A DNA stretch of 64,000 nucleotides from JAPPHA01 sp965221575 (GCA_965221575.1 CBDCSM010000012.1:62001-126000), one strand, 5' to 3'; counted from the first letter of the stretch, positions 53,138 through 62,829 are shown. Numbers and translations are program-made. The notes: a model not told the origin generated them from the sequence alone.

Positions 53138-53466
53138 GGCTATGGGCGCGCCAATGAAAGCGCTCTCCGGAATTTTTCGGCAAGCAGATCATCATTGCTC
53201 CCGATTAGTGATTTCTTCATCCCGTAGAGTCTCCATTTCCCGGTTCGCGTCAGTCCGGTCGGTTGACGGGCGCAGGGGAAATTTAGGGGTTACAAGCGAG
53301 AAAATCACAAGGAAAATGAACAAATCCGCCATAAACGGCATTCTCGTCCACTCAGTGGTAAGTTTTTTTTGCCTTTTTGAATAGGGCTTGCTATAATTCG
53401 GCAACGGCAGGCCGGAAGAAGCACTGACCGACTAGGCTGAGCAGAAGCAATACAGGCGATTTCAGC
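53138..53466 (+). promoter_or_regulatory. Region upstream of ftsZ, probable ftsZ promoter
   Basis: About 330 bases. Since ftsA is now 8.9 kb away, ftsZ must be read from a promoter here or from within the insert. The segment 53280-53400 is AT-rich with TTTTTTTT and TATAATT-like elements (GCTATAATTCGG at 53390), the best candidate -10 region. A GAGTC (GANTC) site near 53227 could link expression to CcrM and the cell cycle. Confidence 0.45.
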
Positions 53467-55251
53467 ATGAGTTTGACACTTTGCATGCCCAATGTGGCAG
53501 ACCTTAAACCACGCATTGTCGTAATGGGAATCGGAGGTGCTGGCGGCAACGCCGTCAACAACATGATCTCCAAGAATCTCGAGGGCGTCGAGTTTGTTGT
53601 CGCCAACACGGATGCCCAGGCACTGCAGCTCTCGATGGCGTCGCACAAGGTTCAACTGGGCGAAAAACTGACCGAGGGCCTCGGTGCGGGAGCGTCGCCT
53701 GACGTCGGCGCGGCCGCGGCCAGGGAGAGCATCGAGGCGGTCAAGGATCACCTTGGCGGATGCCACATGTGCTTCGTCACGGCGGGATTGGGCGGAGGGA
53801 CCGGAACCGGTGCCGCGCCGGTCATTTCCGAAGTCGCGCGGGAACTCGGCGTTCTGACCGTTGGCGTTGTCACGAAACCTTTCGATTTCGAGGGCGTCCG
53901 ACGAATGCGTTACGCCGACGACGGGTTGTTGGCGATCAAGGACAAGGTCGACACGCTGATCGTCATTCCCAACCAGAACCTTTTCCGCGTCGCCAACGAA
54001 ACGACTACCATCACCGACGCGTTCGCCATGGCCGATGAGGTCCTATACCAGGGCGTGAAGGGGGTCACCGACCTCATGGTCAAGCCGGGGATCATCAATC
54101 TGGACTTTTCCGACATTCGTTCGGTCATGAACGAAATGGGGCAGGCCATGATGGGTACCGGAGAGTGCTCCGGCGAAGGACGGGCAATCAACGCGGCAGA
54201 AAGCGCGATTTCCAATCCCTTGCTTGACGAGGTCTCTTTCAAGGGCGCGCGCGGCGTCCTGATCAACATAACCGGTGGTCCGGACATGACCCTGTTCGAA
54301 GTCGACGAAGCTGCGAACCGGATTCGGCAGGAGCTTGATCCTGAAGAGACCGACGCAAACATCATTGTCGGCTCGACCCAGGATCCCGCGATGGAGGGTA
54401 CGATCAAGGTCTCGGTCGTCGCGACCGGAATAGACAGACCACCTGGCATGAACACCGCCAGCCAGCCGGATTTCGGATTCGAGGCTGAAGTCGAACCCGC
54501 CGACAATGCACATCACGGCGAAGGCAACGGCTCCTCCAATGGTGCCTACTGGGATCACGGGAGCACGCACGTCGAACAGGACCTCCCCGCTGCGCACGGA
54601 GCGTCAGTGTATGGAAACGGCGCAGACAAGGACGGAATGCCGCTTTTCCGGGGGAGCGATTGGCAAGACGGAGATCCGGGCCAGGCGAATGCGCGTGAAC
54701 AGGAATCGTCCGGTCAGGAAGTCCCGAGACCGGGATGGCATGACCAGAGCCGACCGGCGGCAATGGCGGACGATCCGCTCTCGACTGGTGCCGCCGAGAC
54801 GGACCATGGAACAGAAGGTACGGACGAATTCGACAAGGAACTGCCGGCGCCCGCTTATCGCTCCCGGGCGACGGGAATGACGTCAGGTATCATTCATGCG
54901 GACGAGTCCGGGACCGAACAGGTTTCACGCGCGGGTGAACGAAGCACCGATCCGTCGTTCGAAAATGCCTTGCACAGTCATGACACCGCGTCCGAACTGC
55001 ACGAAAGCGGCCAGGAATGGGACGGGGCGCAACAGGTCACTGACAAGGGACCAGAGCAAGGGCGAAACGGCGGATTCGGGTTGAACAACCTGATTTCGAA
55101 AATGACCGGTCGCTCTGCGTCGTCGCAGTCGGGGCGCCGCGAACCCGCGGTCACATCGAACTCGCAGCGTCGTGACGAATACGGTGACGAAAGGGTTTCC
55201 GAATACGAACAGAACGAAATTCCTGCGTTTCTTCGCCGGCAGGCAAACTGA
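53467..55251 (+). CDS. ftsZ: Cell division GTPase FtsZ
   Basis: The 594-residue tubulin homologue has the GTP-binding IGGAGGNAVNNMI and the signature GLGGGTGTGAAPVISE (residues 107-122). It also has PFDFEGVRRMRYADDG and the T7 synergy region NLDFSDIRSVMNEMG. The core ends near residue 325. A long acidic, low-complexity linker of about 250 residues follows, and the protein ends EIPAFLRRQAN, the peptide bound by FtsA and other partners. Long linkers are usual in Alphaproteobacteria, and this one is at the long end. It assembles the Z ring. Confidence 0.97.
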   Translation: MSLTLCMPNVADLKPRIVVMGIGGAGGNAVNNMISKNLEGVEFVVANTDAQALQLSMASHKVQLGEKLTEGLGAGASPDVGAAAARESIEAVKDHLGGCHMCFVTAGLGGGTGTGAAPVISEVARELGVLTVGVVTKPFDFEGVRRMRYADDGLLAIKDKVDTLIVIPNQNLFRVANETTTITDAFAMADEVLYQGVKGVTDLMVKPGIINLDFSDIRSVMNEMGQAMMGTGECSGEGRAINAAESAISNPLLDEVSFKGARGVLINITGGPDMTLFEVDEAANRIRQELDPEETDANIIVGSTQDPAMEGTIKVSVVATGIDRPPGMNTASQPDFGFEAEVEPADNAHHGEGNGSSNGAYWDHGSTHVEQDLPAAHGASVYGNGADKDGMPLFRGSDWQDGDPGQANAREQESSGQEVPRPGWHDQSRPAAMADDPLSTGAAETDHGTEGTDEFDKELPAPAYRSRATGMTSGIIHADESGTEQVSRAGERSTDPSFENALHSHDTASELHESGQEWDGAQQVTDKGPEQGRNGGFGLNNLISKMTGRSASSQSGRREPAVTSNSQRRDEYGDERVSEYEQNEIPAFLRRQAN

Positions 55252-55328
55252 TTGATCGGGCAACGTTCTCTCCCGCGCCGCAGGACCGCACCGACGACGT
55301 GTTCGGAAACATGGAACGGCGCCTGATT

Positions 55329-55368
55329 GCCAGGAGGCGGGCGGTCTCTTCGCCCGTTTCCTCCTGGC
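55329..55368 (+). terminator. Strong hairpin after ftsZ, possible terminator
   Basis: GCCAGGAGG and CCTCCTGGC form a 9-bp stem, extended inside by GGGCG / CGCCC around a short loop. It lies 78 bases after the ftsZ stop. No T run follows, so it would not be a classical rho-independent terminator, but it could pause transcription or protect the ftsZ mRNA end. Confidence 0.45.
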
Positions 55369-55596
55369 ACGACGGTGACATCGGACGGCGCCAGGGCGTC
55401 GCGCGATTTCGTCAGTGAAACAGAAGATTTTGCCTGCCGTCAGCAATTTTGCTGGATATTGCGTATGGTTCGTTTTATCCGTCGTGACGTTTGTTTGAGG
55501 GGGCGGATGTGCGAAAGCCCGGTTCGGTCAGGATCGCGTCTCGATCGCCAGGTCGGGATTTGGCAATGTTCTTGAAAACCGAAATTCATGGATACG

Positions 55597-55617
55597 TTGC
55601 ACACATTGCACACATTG
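55597..55617 (+). repeat. Tandem 9-bp repeat upstream of lpxC
   Basis: TTGCACACA occurs twice in direct succession, followed by a third TTG. It lies about 140 bases before the lpxC start in the 500-base gap after ftsZ, where an lpxC promoter is likely. It could be an operator, but nothing more can be said. Confidence 0.4.
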
Positions 55618-55753
55618 AAGCATTTGGACACAATTCTTGATTTGAGCGGATTTGGAGCAGTCTTTAGTACAAAATCTTGCAGAACAATTCGGTTGAGTTT
55701 GGTTCCGGTTGACAGTCCACGTTGACTGACCGGAAGAACCTGAAGGCGAGCAT

Positions 55754-56707
55754 TTGCAGGCGACAATCAAAAGGCAAATAGGCTTCGAGGGGATCGGGCT
55801 CCACTCGGGCGAGCCGGTTTCCATGAGGCTGTTTCCGGAAGAAGCGGATCGCGGCATCTGCTTCACCCGAACGGACATCACGGATCGCGAGAACAGGATT
55901 TCGGCAACCTACGACAAGGTCGCAAGTACCGACCTGCGCACGGTGATCGGAAACTCGGACGGCGTCCGGGTGTCGACGGTCGAGCACATCATGGCGGCGC
56001 TGGCGGGGACAGGGATCTTCAATGTCCGGGTCGAAGTTGACGGGCCGGAAGTTCCGATCATGGACGGCAGCTCCGAAAAATTCGTGCAGGAAATCCTCCT
56101 TGCCGGCGTGAGACATGTCGACGCACCAATTCGGGCGATCAGGATTCTCAAGGACGTATCCGTCACGAAAGATGACGTCACGGTATCGTTGTCCCCGTCT
56201 CCGGGATTCGAGATCGATTTTCACATCGAGTACGAGTCTGAAGCCATCGGGACTCAAACCAAGTCGCTGGATATGGCCAACGGCGCATTTGTCCGTGAAC
56301 TCAGTCTTTCGCGGACCTTCGTCGAACACGCCGATATTCCGAAGGTCTGGGCACGTGGCCTTGGACGCGGCGGCAGTTTTGCCACGACAATGGTCATCGC
56401 CGGCCCGAACGTGCTGAACCCTGACGGGTTTCGGTACCGGGACGAGTGCGTGCGCCACAAGATGCTGGACGCGTTCGGTGATCTTGCACTGGCCGGCGCG
56501 CCGATTCTCGGAAAATTCACCGGAATCAAGGCAGGACACAGTGCGACGAACAAGCTGCTCCGCAAGCTGTTCTCGACGCCCGGTGCGTGGGATGTCGTCG
56601 ATTGCGATGAAGCCATGAATGACCTTATTCCGGGTTATCACATTATGGTCGAAGACCTGCGACGGGACCACGAAAACGGAGTGGATTCCCACGCCGGACT
56701 TCATTGA
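55754..56707 (+). CDS. lpxC: UDP-3-O-acyl-N-acetylglucosamine deacetylase
   Basis: The 317-residue protein starts at TTG 55754 (MQATIKRQIGFEGIGLHSGE) with a GAAGG ribosome site. The zinc ligands are His78 in VSTVEHIMAALAG and the His and Asp of CVRHKMLDAFGDLALAG. The MDGSS and the late GHSATNKLL block are also conserved. It performs the first committed step of lipid A synthesis in the cytoplasm. lpxC after ftsZ is the standard dcw ending. Confidence 0.96.
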   Translation: MQATIKRQIGFEGIGLHSGEPVSMRLFPEEADRGICFTRTDITDRENRISATYDKVASTDLRTVIGNSDGVRVSTVEHIMAALAGTGIFNVRVEVDGPEVPIMDGSSEKFVQEILLAGVRHVDAPIRAIRILKDVSVTKDDVTVSLSPSPGFEIDFHIEYESEAIGTQTKSLDMANGAFVRELSLSRTFVEHADIPKVWARGLGRGGSFATTMVIAGPNVLNPDGFRYRDECVRHKMLDAFGDLALAGAPILGKFTGIKAGHSATNKLLRKLFSTPGAWDVVDCDEAMNDLIPGYHIMVEDLRRDHENGVDSHAGLH

Positions 56708-56985
56708 GCGCCGTCGGGGCTGACCAAACCCTCCAGCATGACGATCCCCTCGGGCAAAGGAGACTGCCCTCCGGACAATACGTGGCGCGCGGACGCGGGA
56801 ATTCCGTGTACGGGCGGGAATCACGCAGGTCGTGCGTAGGGACGACCGAAAAAAACATGACCTGTTAACGACGCACTTACCGAGACCGGGATTCTCGGGT
56901 ACTGTTCTATTGCCGAATGGCGCCGAGTTGTTTAAAGGCGCGCGCTGACGGGCATGAATTCTGATCTGGCGGAGTCGATCGGTTT

Positions 56986-57825
56986 GTGATCATCCAGTTG
57001 CGAAATATCCTGCTGAAGTCCTGCCTGGTTGCCGCCTTGCTGTTGTCCGCGTGCGGGGATGACGAGATCCCGCCCGAAGACAGGCCGCCGGACGAATTGT
57101 ACAGGGCGGCGGAACAACTCCTTCAGGAGAATGACTATGTCGACGCGGCCGTTCTGTTCGGTGAAGTGGAGCGTCTTTACCCGTATTCCGATCATGCCAA
57201 GCGCGCGGTCATCATGTCTGCTTTCGCGTATCAAAAGGCGGGTCTCTACGAAGAGAGCCGTATTGCGGCGGCCCGTTACCTGGACTTCTATCCGGCAGAT
57301 GAAGATGCCGCCTATGCCCAGTACCTGATTGCGCTCAGCCACTATGACCAGATCGACGACGTCAGCCGCGATCAGGCTGTCACGCTTGATGCCATTCGAG
57401 CGCTTCGGTCCGTTGGCGAGTTCTACCCTGACAGCGAATACGCGACGTCTGCGCAGTTGAAGCTCGACCTTGCTCACGATCATCTCGCGGCCAAGGAAAT
57501 GGAAATAGGCCGGTATTACATGAAGCAGGGCCATTTTGGCGCTGCGATCAACCGATTCCGCGTTGTCGTCGAGGAATACGAGACGACGTCCCACACGCCC
57601 GAAGCCCTGCACCGGCTGGTCGAGTCGCATCTGTCTCTTGGGCTCGATGACGAGGCGCTGATTGCCGCGGCGATTCTCGGACATAATTTTCGCGGTTCCG
57701 AATGGTATCAGGACAGTTACAACCTGTTGTCCGACAGAAACCTGGGGACCAGAGTGCCTGATGCTGGCGCGACGGGATGGCTTGGAGAGACCTACCGCCG
57801 CGTGATCAGGGGGGAATGGTTGTAG
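56986..57825 (+). CDS. bamD: Outer membrane assembly lipoprotein BamD
   Basis: The 279-residue protein begins at GTG 56986 with a lipoprotein signal (LLKSCLVAALLLSAC, acylated Cys23). Five TPR-like repeats follow, including ELYRAAEQLLQENDYVDAAV, FGEVERLYPYSDHAKRAVIM, VGEFYPDSEYATSAQ and MEIGRYYMKQGHFGAAINRF. These are the BamD hallmarks. It works with BamA to insert beta-barrels into the outer membrane. It lies between lpxC and recN, the usual alphaproteobacterial order. Confidence 0.95.
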   Translation: MIIQLRNILLKSCLVAALLLSACGDDEIPPEDRPPDELYRAAEQLLQENDYVDAAVLFGEVERLYPYSDHAKRAVIMSAFAYQKAGLYEESRIAAARYLDFYPADEDAAYAQYLIALSHYDQIDDVSRDQAVTLDAIRALRSVGEFYPDSEYATSAQLKLDLAHDHLAAKEMEIGRYYMKQGHFGAAINRFRVVVEEYETTSHTPEALHRLVESHLSLGLDDEALIAAAILGHNFRGSEWYQDSYNLLSDRNLGTRVPDAGATGWLGETYRRVIRGEWL

Positions 57826-57846
57826 CAGACGGTCAGGGGATGACCT

Positions 57847-59499
57847 GTGCTGACCTGCCTGGAAATCCACGACATGATCCTTGTGGACCGGCTGGAACTG
57901 GAGTTTCGGCCGGGTCTGAACGTTCTGACTGGGGAAACCGGAGCCGGTAAATCCATCCTGCTCGATTGCCTCGGTTTCGTGCTCGGGTGGAATGTTCAGG
58001 CGGGAATGCTCCGCAACCAGGAACGGTTCGGCGAAGTTTCCGCGAGCTTTGACCTCTCCGACGGCCATCCCGTACTGGAAACACTCGACGGCATCGGAAT
58101 GCGAGGATCTTCCCAGTTGTTGCTCAGGCGCCGGCTTCGGCCGGACGGGCGAACCGTTGCGTATGTCAATGATCGGCGGTGCACGCTTGAAACGCTTCGT
58201 GAAGTTTCGGGTGGCCTGGTCGAGATTGTGGGGCAGCGGCATGATCGCGGCCTCCTTGATCCGGGGTTTCACCTGAACCTGCTCGATCAGTTTGCCGGGA
58301 CGGACCTGTCGTCGGTCAGGTGCAACTGGGACGATTGGCGCGACTGCCGGGAACGGTTGGAAGCCGCCAGGGCTCAAGTGGACAGGGACAGGAAGGAGAC
58401 CGAATTCCTTCGACACGCGGCGGGCGAACTCGATGAACTCGCGCCAGGTGACGGGGAGGCCGAAAGGCTCGACCAGGAACGGCGGTTGATGCGCGCCGCT
58501 GAACGAATCCGGGAAGATGTGTCCCGTGCCTGGAACAGCCTGGGCTCCCAGGGGGCCGAGGGGCAGATCTCGCAGGCCATCGAGTGGTTGGACGGGGCGC
58601 GTACCGAAGCGGCCGGTCGGCTCGAAGGCGCGTTCGAAGCCCTTGACCGCGCGCTCGAGGAACTCGCACTCGCCGAACGCGAAATCGCGGATTGCCTCGA
58701 GATTTTCGACTTTTCGCCGTCAGACCTGGAGGAGGTCGAGGAACGGCTGTTCGCGTTGAGGAGGCTTGCCAGGAAACATGATGTCGATCCCGACAGGCTA
58801 TCCGAAGTCAGGAAGTCGATCCAAGCAAGGCTTGCGGCCGTAGAGGGAACCGAAGCGGAGATCGGCGACCTTGCCGAAAAGCTGCGATTGGCCGAGACCG
58901 GCTACCGCGCCGAGGCGGCACGGCTGTCCGAGCGCCGGCGCTCCGAGGGACATCGGCTCGACTCCATGATGCTGGATGAACTTCCGTCGCTCAAGCTGCA
59001 AAACGCCAGGTTCCGCACGGATGTTGATGATGCGCCTGCCGGGCCGAAGGGCTCCGACGCGGTGAGATTCCTCGCGGCGACCAACCCGGGAATGCCGGCA
59101 GGTCCGCTCAATCGAATTGCCTCGGGAGGTGAACTGTCGCGGTTCCTTTTGGCGCTCAAGGCATGCCTTGCCTCCAGTTTCGAGCCTAATTTGCTTGTAT
59201 TTGACGAAATCGATCGGGGAGTCGGCGGCGCGACCGCGGACGCGGTCGGCAGGCGGCTGGCGACGCTGGCGCAAAAGACCCAGGTATTGGTCGTAACGCA
59301 CTCTCCTCAGGTCGCGGCCTGCGCGGACCACCACTTCCTGGTTTCAAAAACCGATGCAGAATCCCGGGGCAGCACATCGGTTGATGTCGCCCGGCTCGAT
59401 CCGGAGAAGCGGATCGATGAACTTGCGCGAATGCTCGCCGGAAGCGAAGTCACCGGAGAAGCCAGGGCGGCCGCGAGGGTGCTTCTCTCCGGTCAATGA
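57847..59499 (+). CDS. recN: DNA repair protein RecN
   Basis: The 550-residue SMC-like ATPase starts at GTG 57847 with MLTCLEIHDMILVDRLELEF and Walker A VLTGETGAGKSILLDCLGF (residues 27-45). A long coiled-coil middle (about 150-360) follows. The C-terminal signature is NRIASGGELSRFLLALKACL, then Walker B NLLVFDEIDRGVGGATADAV and the TQVLVVTHSPQVAACADHHF block. It acts in double-strand break repair. It lies 21 bases after bamD. Confidence 0.96.
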   Translation: MLTCLEIHDMILVDRLELEFRPGLNVLTGETGAGKSILLDCLGFVLGWNVQAGMLRNQERFGEVSASFDLSDGHPVLETLDGIGMRGSSQLLLRRRLRPDGRTVAYVNDRRCTLETLREVSGGLVEIVGQRHDRGLLDPGFHLNLLDQFAGTDLSSVRCNWDDWRDCRERLEAARAQVDRDRKETEFLRHAAGELDELAPGDGEAERLDQERRLMRAAERIREDVSRAWNSLGSQGAEGQISQAIEWLDGARTEAAGRLEGAFEALDRALEELALAEREIADCLEIFDFSPSDLEEVEERLFALRRLARKHDVDPDRLSEVRKSIQARLAAVEGTEAEIGDLAEKLRLAETGYRAEAARLSERRRSEGHRLDSMMLDELPSLKLQNARFRTDVDDAPAGPKGSDAVRFLAATNPGMPAGPLNRIASGGELSRFLLALKACLASSFEPNLLVFDEIDRGVGGATADAVGRRLATLAQKTQVLVVTHSPQVAACADHHFLVSKTDAESRGSTSVDVARLDPEKRIDELARMLAGSEVTGEARAAARVLLSGQ

Positions 59500-59950
59500 A
59501 CCCGTCGGGTCCAAGGAACGTGGAACGACGCGGGAATGAAATCGCGGGAGGTGAGTCAAACCCGGTAGCCTGCCGCTGCCGCCGCGCGACGACCAGGAAG
59601 TCAGTCCGGAGTTTCCGGCATCTCGAGGCAGGCCCCGACGACCCCGCAGTCTTCTATCGCCGTCGTCCCGCATTGATTCTCGCAGGCGGTCTTCGCGAGT
59701 TCCTGCGGCTGTCGTTGGGGAACGGCTCGACGGTCTCCCAGATGCTGGCGGTCTGTTACCGGCTCAGGCGGCGGCCCGAGAAAGTGGTCGACGCGCGGTC
59801 GATGATCCGCTACTCGATTCCAGCATTTGCCTGGCGGAAGCATGCGGATCGCCGGGAGCTTGTCATTGGGGGGCGAGGAACAAAAATGTTCCCGCACCGA
59901 ATGTCCAGTCGTGTCACCGGGATACCGCCTCGACGACAAGGAGTCCCGCC
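59500..59950. other. Gap between recN and the phosphodiesterase gene
   Basis: About 450 bases. A 200-codon open frame overlaps this region (59496-60098) and the next gene, but its residues show no family pattern and no ribosome site. I do not support a gene. The ligA gene often found after recN is absent. Confidence 0.4.
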
Positions 59951-60760
59951 ATGTACGCCCTTCTCGCTTCCGACTCGGGCCAGGTTCATGTCTGCGGACA
60001 TCGCGGCCACTGCGTCGATCGCCCGGAAAACACCATGGCGGCGTTCCGCCGGGCCGTGGAACTCGGTTGCACATCGCTCGAGATCGACGTGGTACTGAAC
60101 GGCGACGGCGACATCATTGTCCTGCATGATCTCACGGTCGACCGGACGACCGATGGCCGCGGTTACGCCGAGGACTTGTCAACATTGGATGTCCAGGCGC
60201 TGGATGCGGGCGTCCGCTTCGATGCGGCGAACGCCGGCGAACGTGTGCCATTCCTTTGCGAGGTCCTGGACTTCGCTTGCGAACACCGCATCGGCCTTCA
60301 CTGCGAGATCAAGGACTCACCGCATAACGAGGACGCACTGATCACCCGGCTCGGAGAACATCTTGCGGCAGTCCCCGGCGCCAGCGATTGGCTTGTCGCA
60401 ATATCCTTCGATCATCAGCAGCTGGCGAAGGCCCGGGTGTCGATTCCGGGCCTCCGGACCGAAGGCATTACCCACGCCCGGCATGTCGACCCCGCCGGGA
60501 TGGCCGTTCGGGCGGGTCTCGATTCGGTTTCCATCGAGGCTGACCGGTTCCGGCCCGAGGACGGCCACGCGATTCACCGGGCAGGTGTCGCCGTTCGTTG
60601 CCACCTGCCGCCGCCAGCCGTACTCGCCAGATACGAAATTTACGGGCGCGACCTGCGATCCGTGGCCGGAGGATGGGTGGCCGAAGGAGCCGTCGACATC
60701 CTTTCGGGCGACGATGTCGGGTATCTCCGTTCGCTCGTCGACGAATTCACGCCTTCCTGA
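59951..60760 (+). CDS. Glycerophosphodiester phosphodiesterase
   Basis: The ATG at 59951 follows AAGGAG by 8 bases. The 269-residue TIM-barrel enzyme has the two signature blocks VCGHRGHCVDRPENTMAAFR (catalytic His, then Glu-Asn) and LEIDVVLNGDGDIIVLHDLT VDRTTDG with metal-binding Glu, Asp and His. Later LHCEIKDSP supplies another acidic ligand. It splits glycerophosphodiesters into glycerol-3-phosphate and an alcohol. No signal peptide is seen, which points to a cytoplasmic UgpQ-like enzyme. Confidence 0.93.
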   Translation: MYALLASDSGQVHVCGHRGHCVDRPENTMAAFRRAVELGCTSLEIDVVLNGDGDIIVLHDLTVDRTTDGRGYAEDLSTLDVQALDAGVRFDAANAGERVPFLCEVLDFACEHRIGLHCEIKDSPHNEDALITRLGEHLAAVPGASDWLVAISFDHQQLAKARVSIPGLRTEGITHARHVDPAGMAVRAGLDSVSIEADRFRPEDGHAIHRAGVAVRCHLPPPAVLARYEIYGRDLRSVAGGWVAEGAVDILSGDDVGYLRSLVDEFTPS

Positions 60761-60855
60761 CGGCAACCGGACCGCATCCGTTTCGTCGACCGTCAACTCC
60801 AGTCGGGCTACGCCCTCCTTACGTTGACGGCCGCCGGACCAACCCCCTCACACCA

Positions 60856-60899
60856 GACTGCCATCTTGATTGTCGCTGGACTGCCATCTTGATTGTCGC
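60856..60899 (+). repeat. Two tandem copies of a 21-bp repeat
   Basis: GACTGCCATCTTGATTGTCGC occurs at 60856 and 60879 (one base longer than allowed here is omitted from neither copy: both are identical over 21 bases), with a 23-base period. Multiple short repeats of this kind occur at the ends of IS21-family elements, and the TGCCATCTTGATTGTCGC core resembles such ends. No transposase is visible beside it, so it would be a left-over end. Confidence 0.6.
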
Positions 60900-61380
60900 G
60901 CAGCAGCGCCTCGCCCGAACAGCTTGATTCCTGGCTGGAGTCCCTGCTGACCGCGCGGGACATTGATGGGATTCTCGGAGAGCGCTCCAGGCATTGATTC
61001 CGGACCGTCATCGTTCCTTCCTTCCCCTGCTTGGTTCCGGGCACGGGCTACCCAGCGGCCATGCGTCACCGCCACGAGGGCGGGTCCGGGCGAAGGATTC
61101 GGGAATATCCCCGGGTTCCGTGAGGCGACGGCCGATCGCCAACCGCACACGACCTGTCACTTTGGAGCCCGCAACTCGCTACGACGACCTGGGCTCGGCG
61201 TTTCGGTTGCCTTGGACACGCAACGGCACAGTTCATCCTGATGTGGCGACGGGGGTTCGGGCCAGTTCCAGGTACTGTCTGGTCGTTCGGGAAAGAATGC
61301 GCATCGAACACGATGGCCAAGACGGAAGCCACCTGAACGCGAATCTAGGCGGTTGTTTCGTGACGAGCCCTTGCCCTAAT
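60900..61380. other. Gene-poor stretch between repeat and amidase gene
   Basis: About 480 bases with only short open frames on both strands and no recognised domain. It may contain decayed IS sequence connected with the 21-bp repeats. Confidence 0.35.
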
Positions 61381-62829
61381 TCAGACCGCCATCGGTCGTT
61401 GTGAAAGGTGACCAAACCACCCTCCGGTCTGTGCTTCGAATGAAAGCGCGGCACGGAACACGGAAGGGTCATCAAACGTTTTGCCAACGATCTGGATCCC
61501 GGTCGGAACGCCTGTCGTGGCAAACCCGCTCGGCACTGCCATGACCGGGCAGTAGTGCAGCATGTTGAAGTGATGTGTCAGAATCCAGCCATATTCCGGG
61601 TCCACTTTACGTCCTTCGATTCTGATGTCTTCAGACGATGGGTCGTGATCGGCCCTGACAGCGGGAACCGTGGTAGTGGGGCAAACGAACAGGTCGAACC
61701 GCTCCATCAGCGCGCCAAATGACTGGTACATGTCATGCTGGATTTCCCACGAACGTGAAACGTCATCGAGATTTGTCTCCTGAACGCCTCGTGCCGCGGC
61801 GAGCGTATAATCGTTCAGTTTTTCCTCGTGTTTCTCCGCCGCCCAGGCCGTTTGCCTGAGGAAGTGCATGGTATTGTACCAGTTCGTGGCAGCCTCATCG
61901 CAGGCCTCGCTCCAAGGCAAATCCACGTCAGTGACTTGTGCGCCGGCTTCGCGGAACCGGTCCAGGGCAGCACTCGTATTGCGGCGTACTTCAATGTCGA
62001 CCGGCCGGTAACCCAAATCCATCGAGAAGGCGATTTTGACGCCGTCGAGACGCGCTGCCTTGCGCGGCAGGATCACCTTTTCGCGCAAGCTGTCATGGTC
62101 CCGCGGATGCGCACCTGACACGATGTCCTGCACCAGGGCAAGGTCGGCAATCGACCGCGCCAGCGGTCCGCAGTGATTGTAGCGGTCAAAGTTCGCAGGC
62201 GGGCCATCAGGATTGCGGCCATGAGGCGGTTTGAATCCTGCGACGCCGCAGCAGCTGGCCGGAATCCTGATGGAGCCGCCGATGTCCGTGCCCGTTGCGA
62301 TGGGGGCGAACCCGGCCGCGACTGCGGCACCGGATCCCCCTGAAGATCCACCGGTTCCGAACTCGGGATTGAACGGATTGACGGTGTTGCCCCAGGCCAG
62401 GCTGCGGCAGACGCCGGAAATGCAGAACTCGGGTGTCGTGGTGCGTGCCAGGATGATCGCGCCGGCATCCTGAAGGCGCTCCACCATCGGGTCGGACATC
62501 CTGTCAGGAGCGGCATCCAGAAAGAGCAGGGAGCCGTGTGTCGTGCGTTTGCCTTTGACCCGCTGGGCGTCCTTGACCAGGACAGGCACTCCGAACAAGG
62601 CCCCTTCGTTGGTGCGCTCGGCATAGGACTTGTCCGCCACGTGTGCCTGCTGCCGGGCGTCGTCGAAATAGGTATCGGCCAATGCGTTGATTGTCGGATT
62701 GACCTGCCCGATCCGTTCGATCAGGGCCTCGATCAGCGCGGTCGGGGTCAGGCTGCCATCCCGAAAGGCTTCAACGGCTTCGGTTGCCGAGAGATAACAG
62801 AGGTCAATGTTTGCGGATTTCTTGCGCAC
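61381..62829 (-). CDS. Amidase-signature family amidase
   Basis: The 482-residue protein has the amidase signature triad: the Lys in VPVLVKDAQRVKG, the cis-Ser in FGTGGSSGGSGAAVAAGFAP, and the nucleophilic Ser in ATGTDIGGSIRIPASCCGVA. It is related to GatA but lacks the GatA-specific blocks (it has EFCISGVCRSLAWGNTVNPF), so it is a catabolic amidase of unknown substrate (for example 6-aminohexanoate-cyclic dimer or aryl-amide hydrolases). It stands alone on the minus strand. Confidence 0.92.
   Translation of the reverse strand: MRKKSANIDLCYLSATEAVEAFRDGSLTPTALIEALIERIGQVNPTINALADTYFDDARQQAHVADKSYAERTNEGALFGVPVLVKDAQRVKGKRTTHGSLLFLDAAPDRMSDPMVERLQDAGAIILARTTTPEFCISGVCRSLAWGNTVNPFNPEFGTGGSSGGSGAAVAAGFAPIATGTDIGGSIRIPASCCGVAGFKPPHGRNPDGPPANFDRYNHCGPLARSIADLALVQDIVSGAHPRDHDSLREKVILPRKAARLDGVKIAFSMDLGYRPVDIEVRRNTSAALDRFREAGAQVTDVDLPWSEACDEAATNWYNTMHFLRQTAWAAEKHEEKLNDYTLAAARGVQETNLDDVSRSWEIQHDMYQSFGALMERFDLFVCPTTTVPAVRADHDPSSEDIRIEGRKVDPEYGWILTHHFNMLHYCPVMAVPSGFATTGVPTGIQIVGKTFDDPSVFRAALSFEAQTGGWFGHLSQRPMAV

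Noticed and set aside
53192..53332. Minus-strand frame of 46 codons with a hydrophobic N-terminus just upstream of ftsZ
   Set aside because: It has a membrane-like start (MADLFIFLVIFSLV) but no ribosome site I can trust and overlaps the likely ftsZ promoter. Not enough support.
59496..60098. 200-codon frame after recN
   Set aside because: It overlaps the phosphodiesterase start, which has a good AAGGAG site, and its residues look like an out-of-frame reading.
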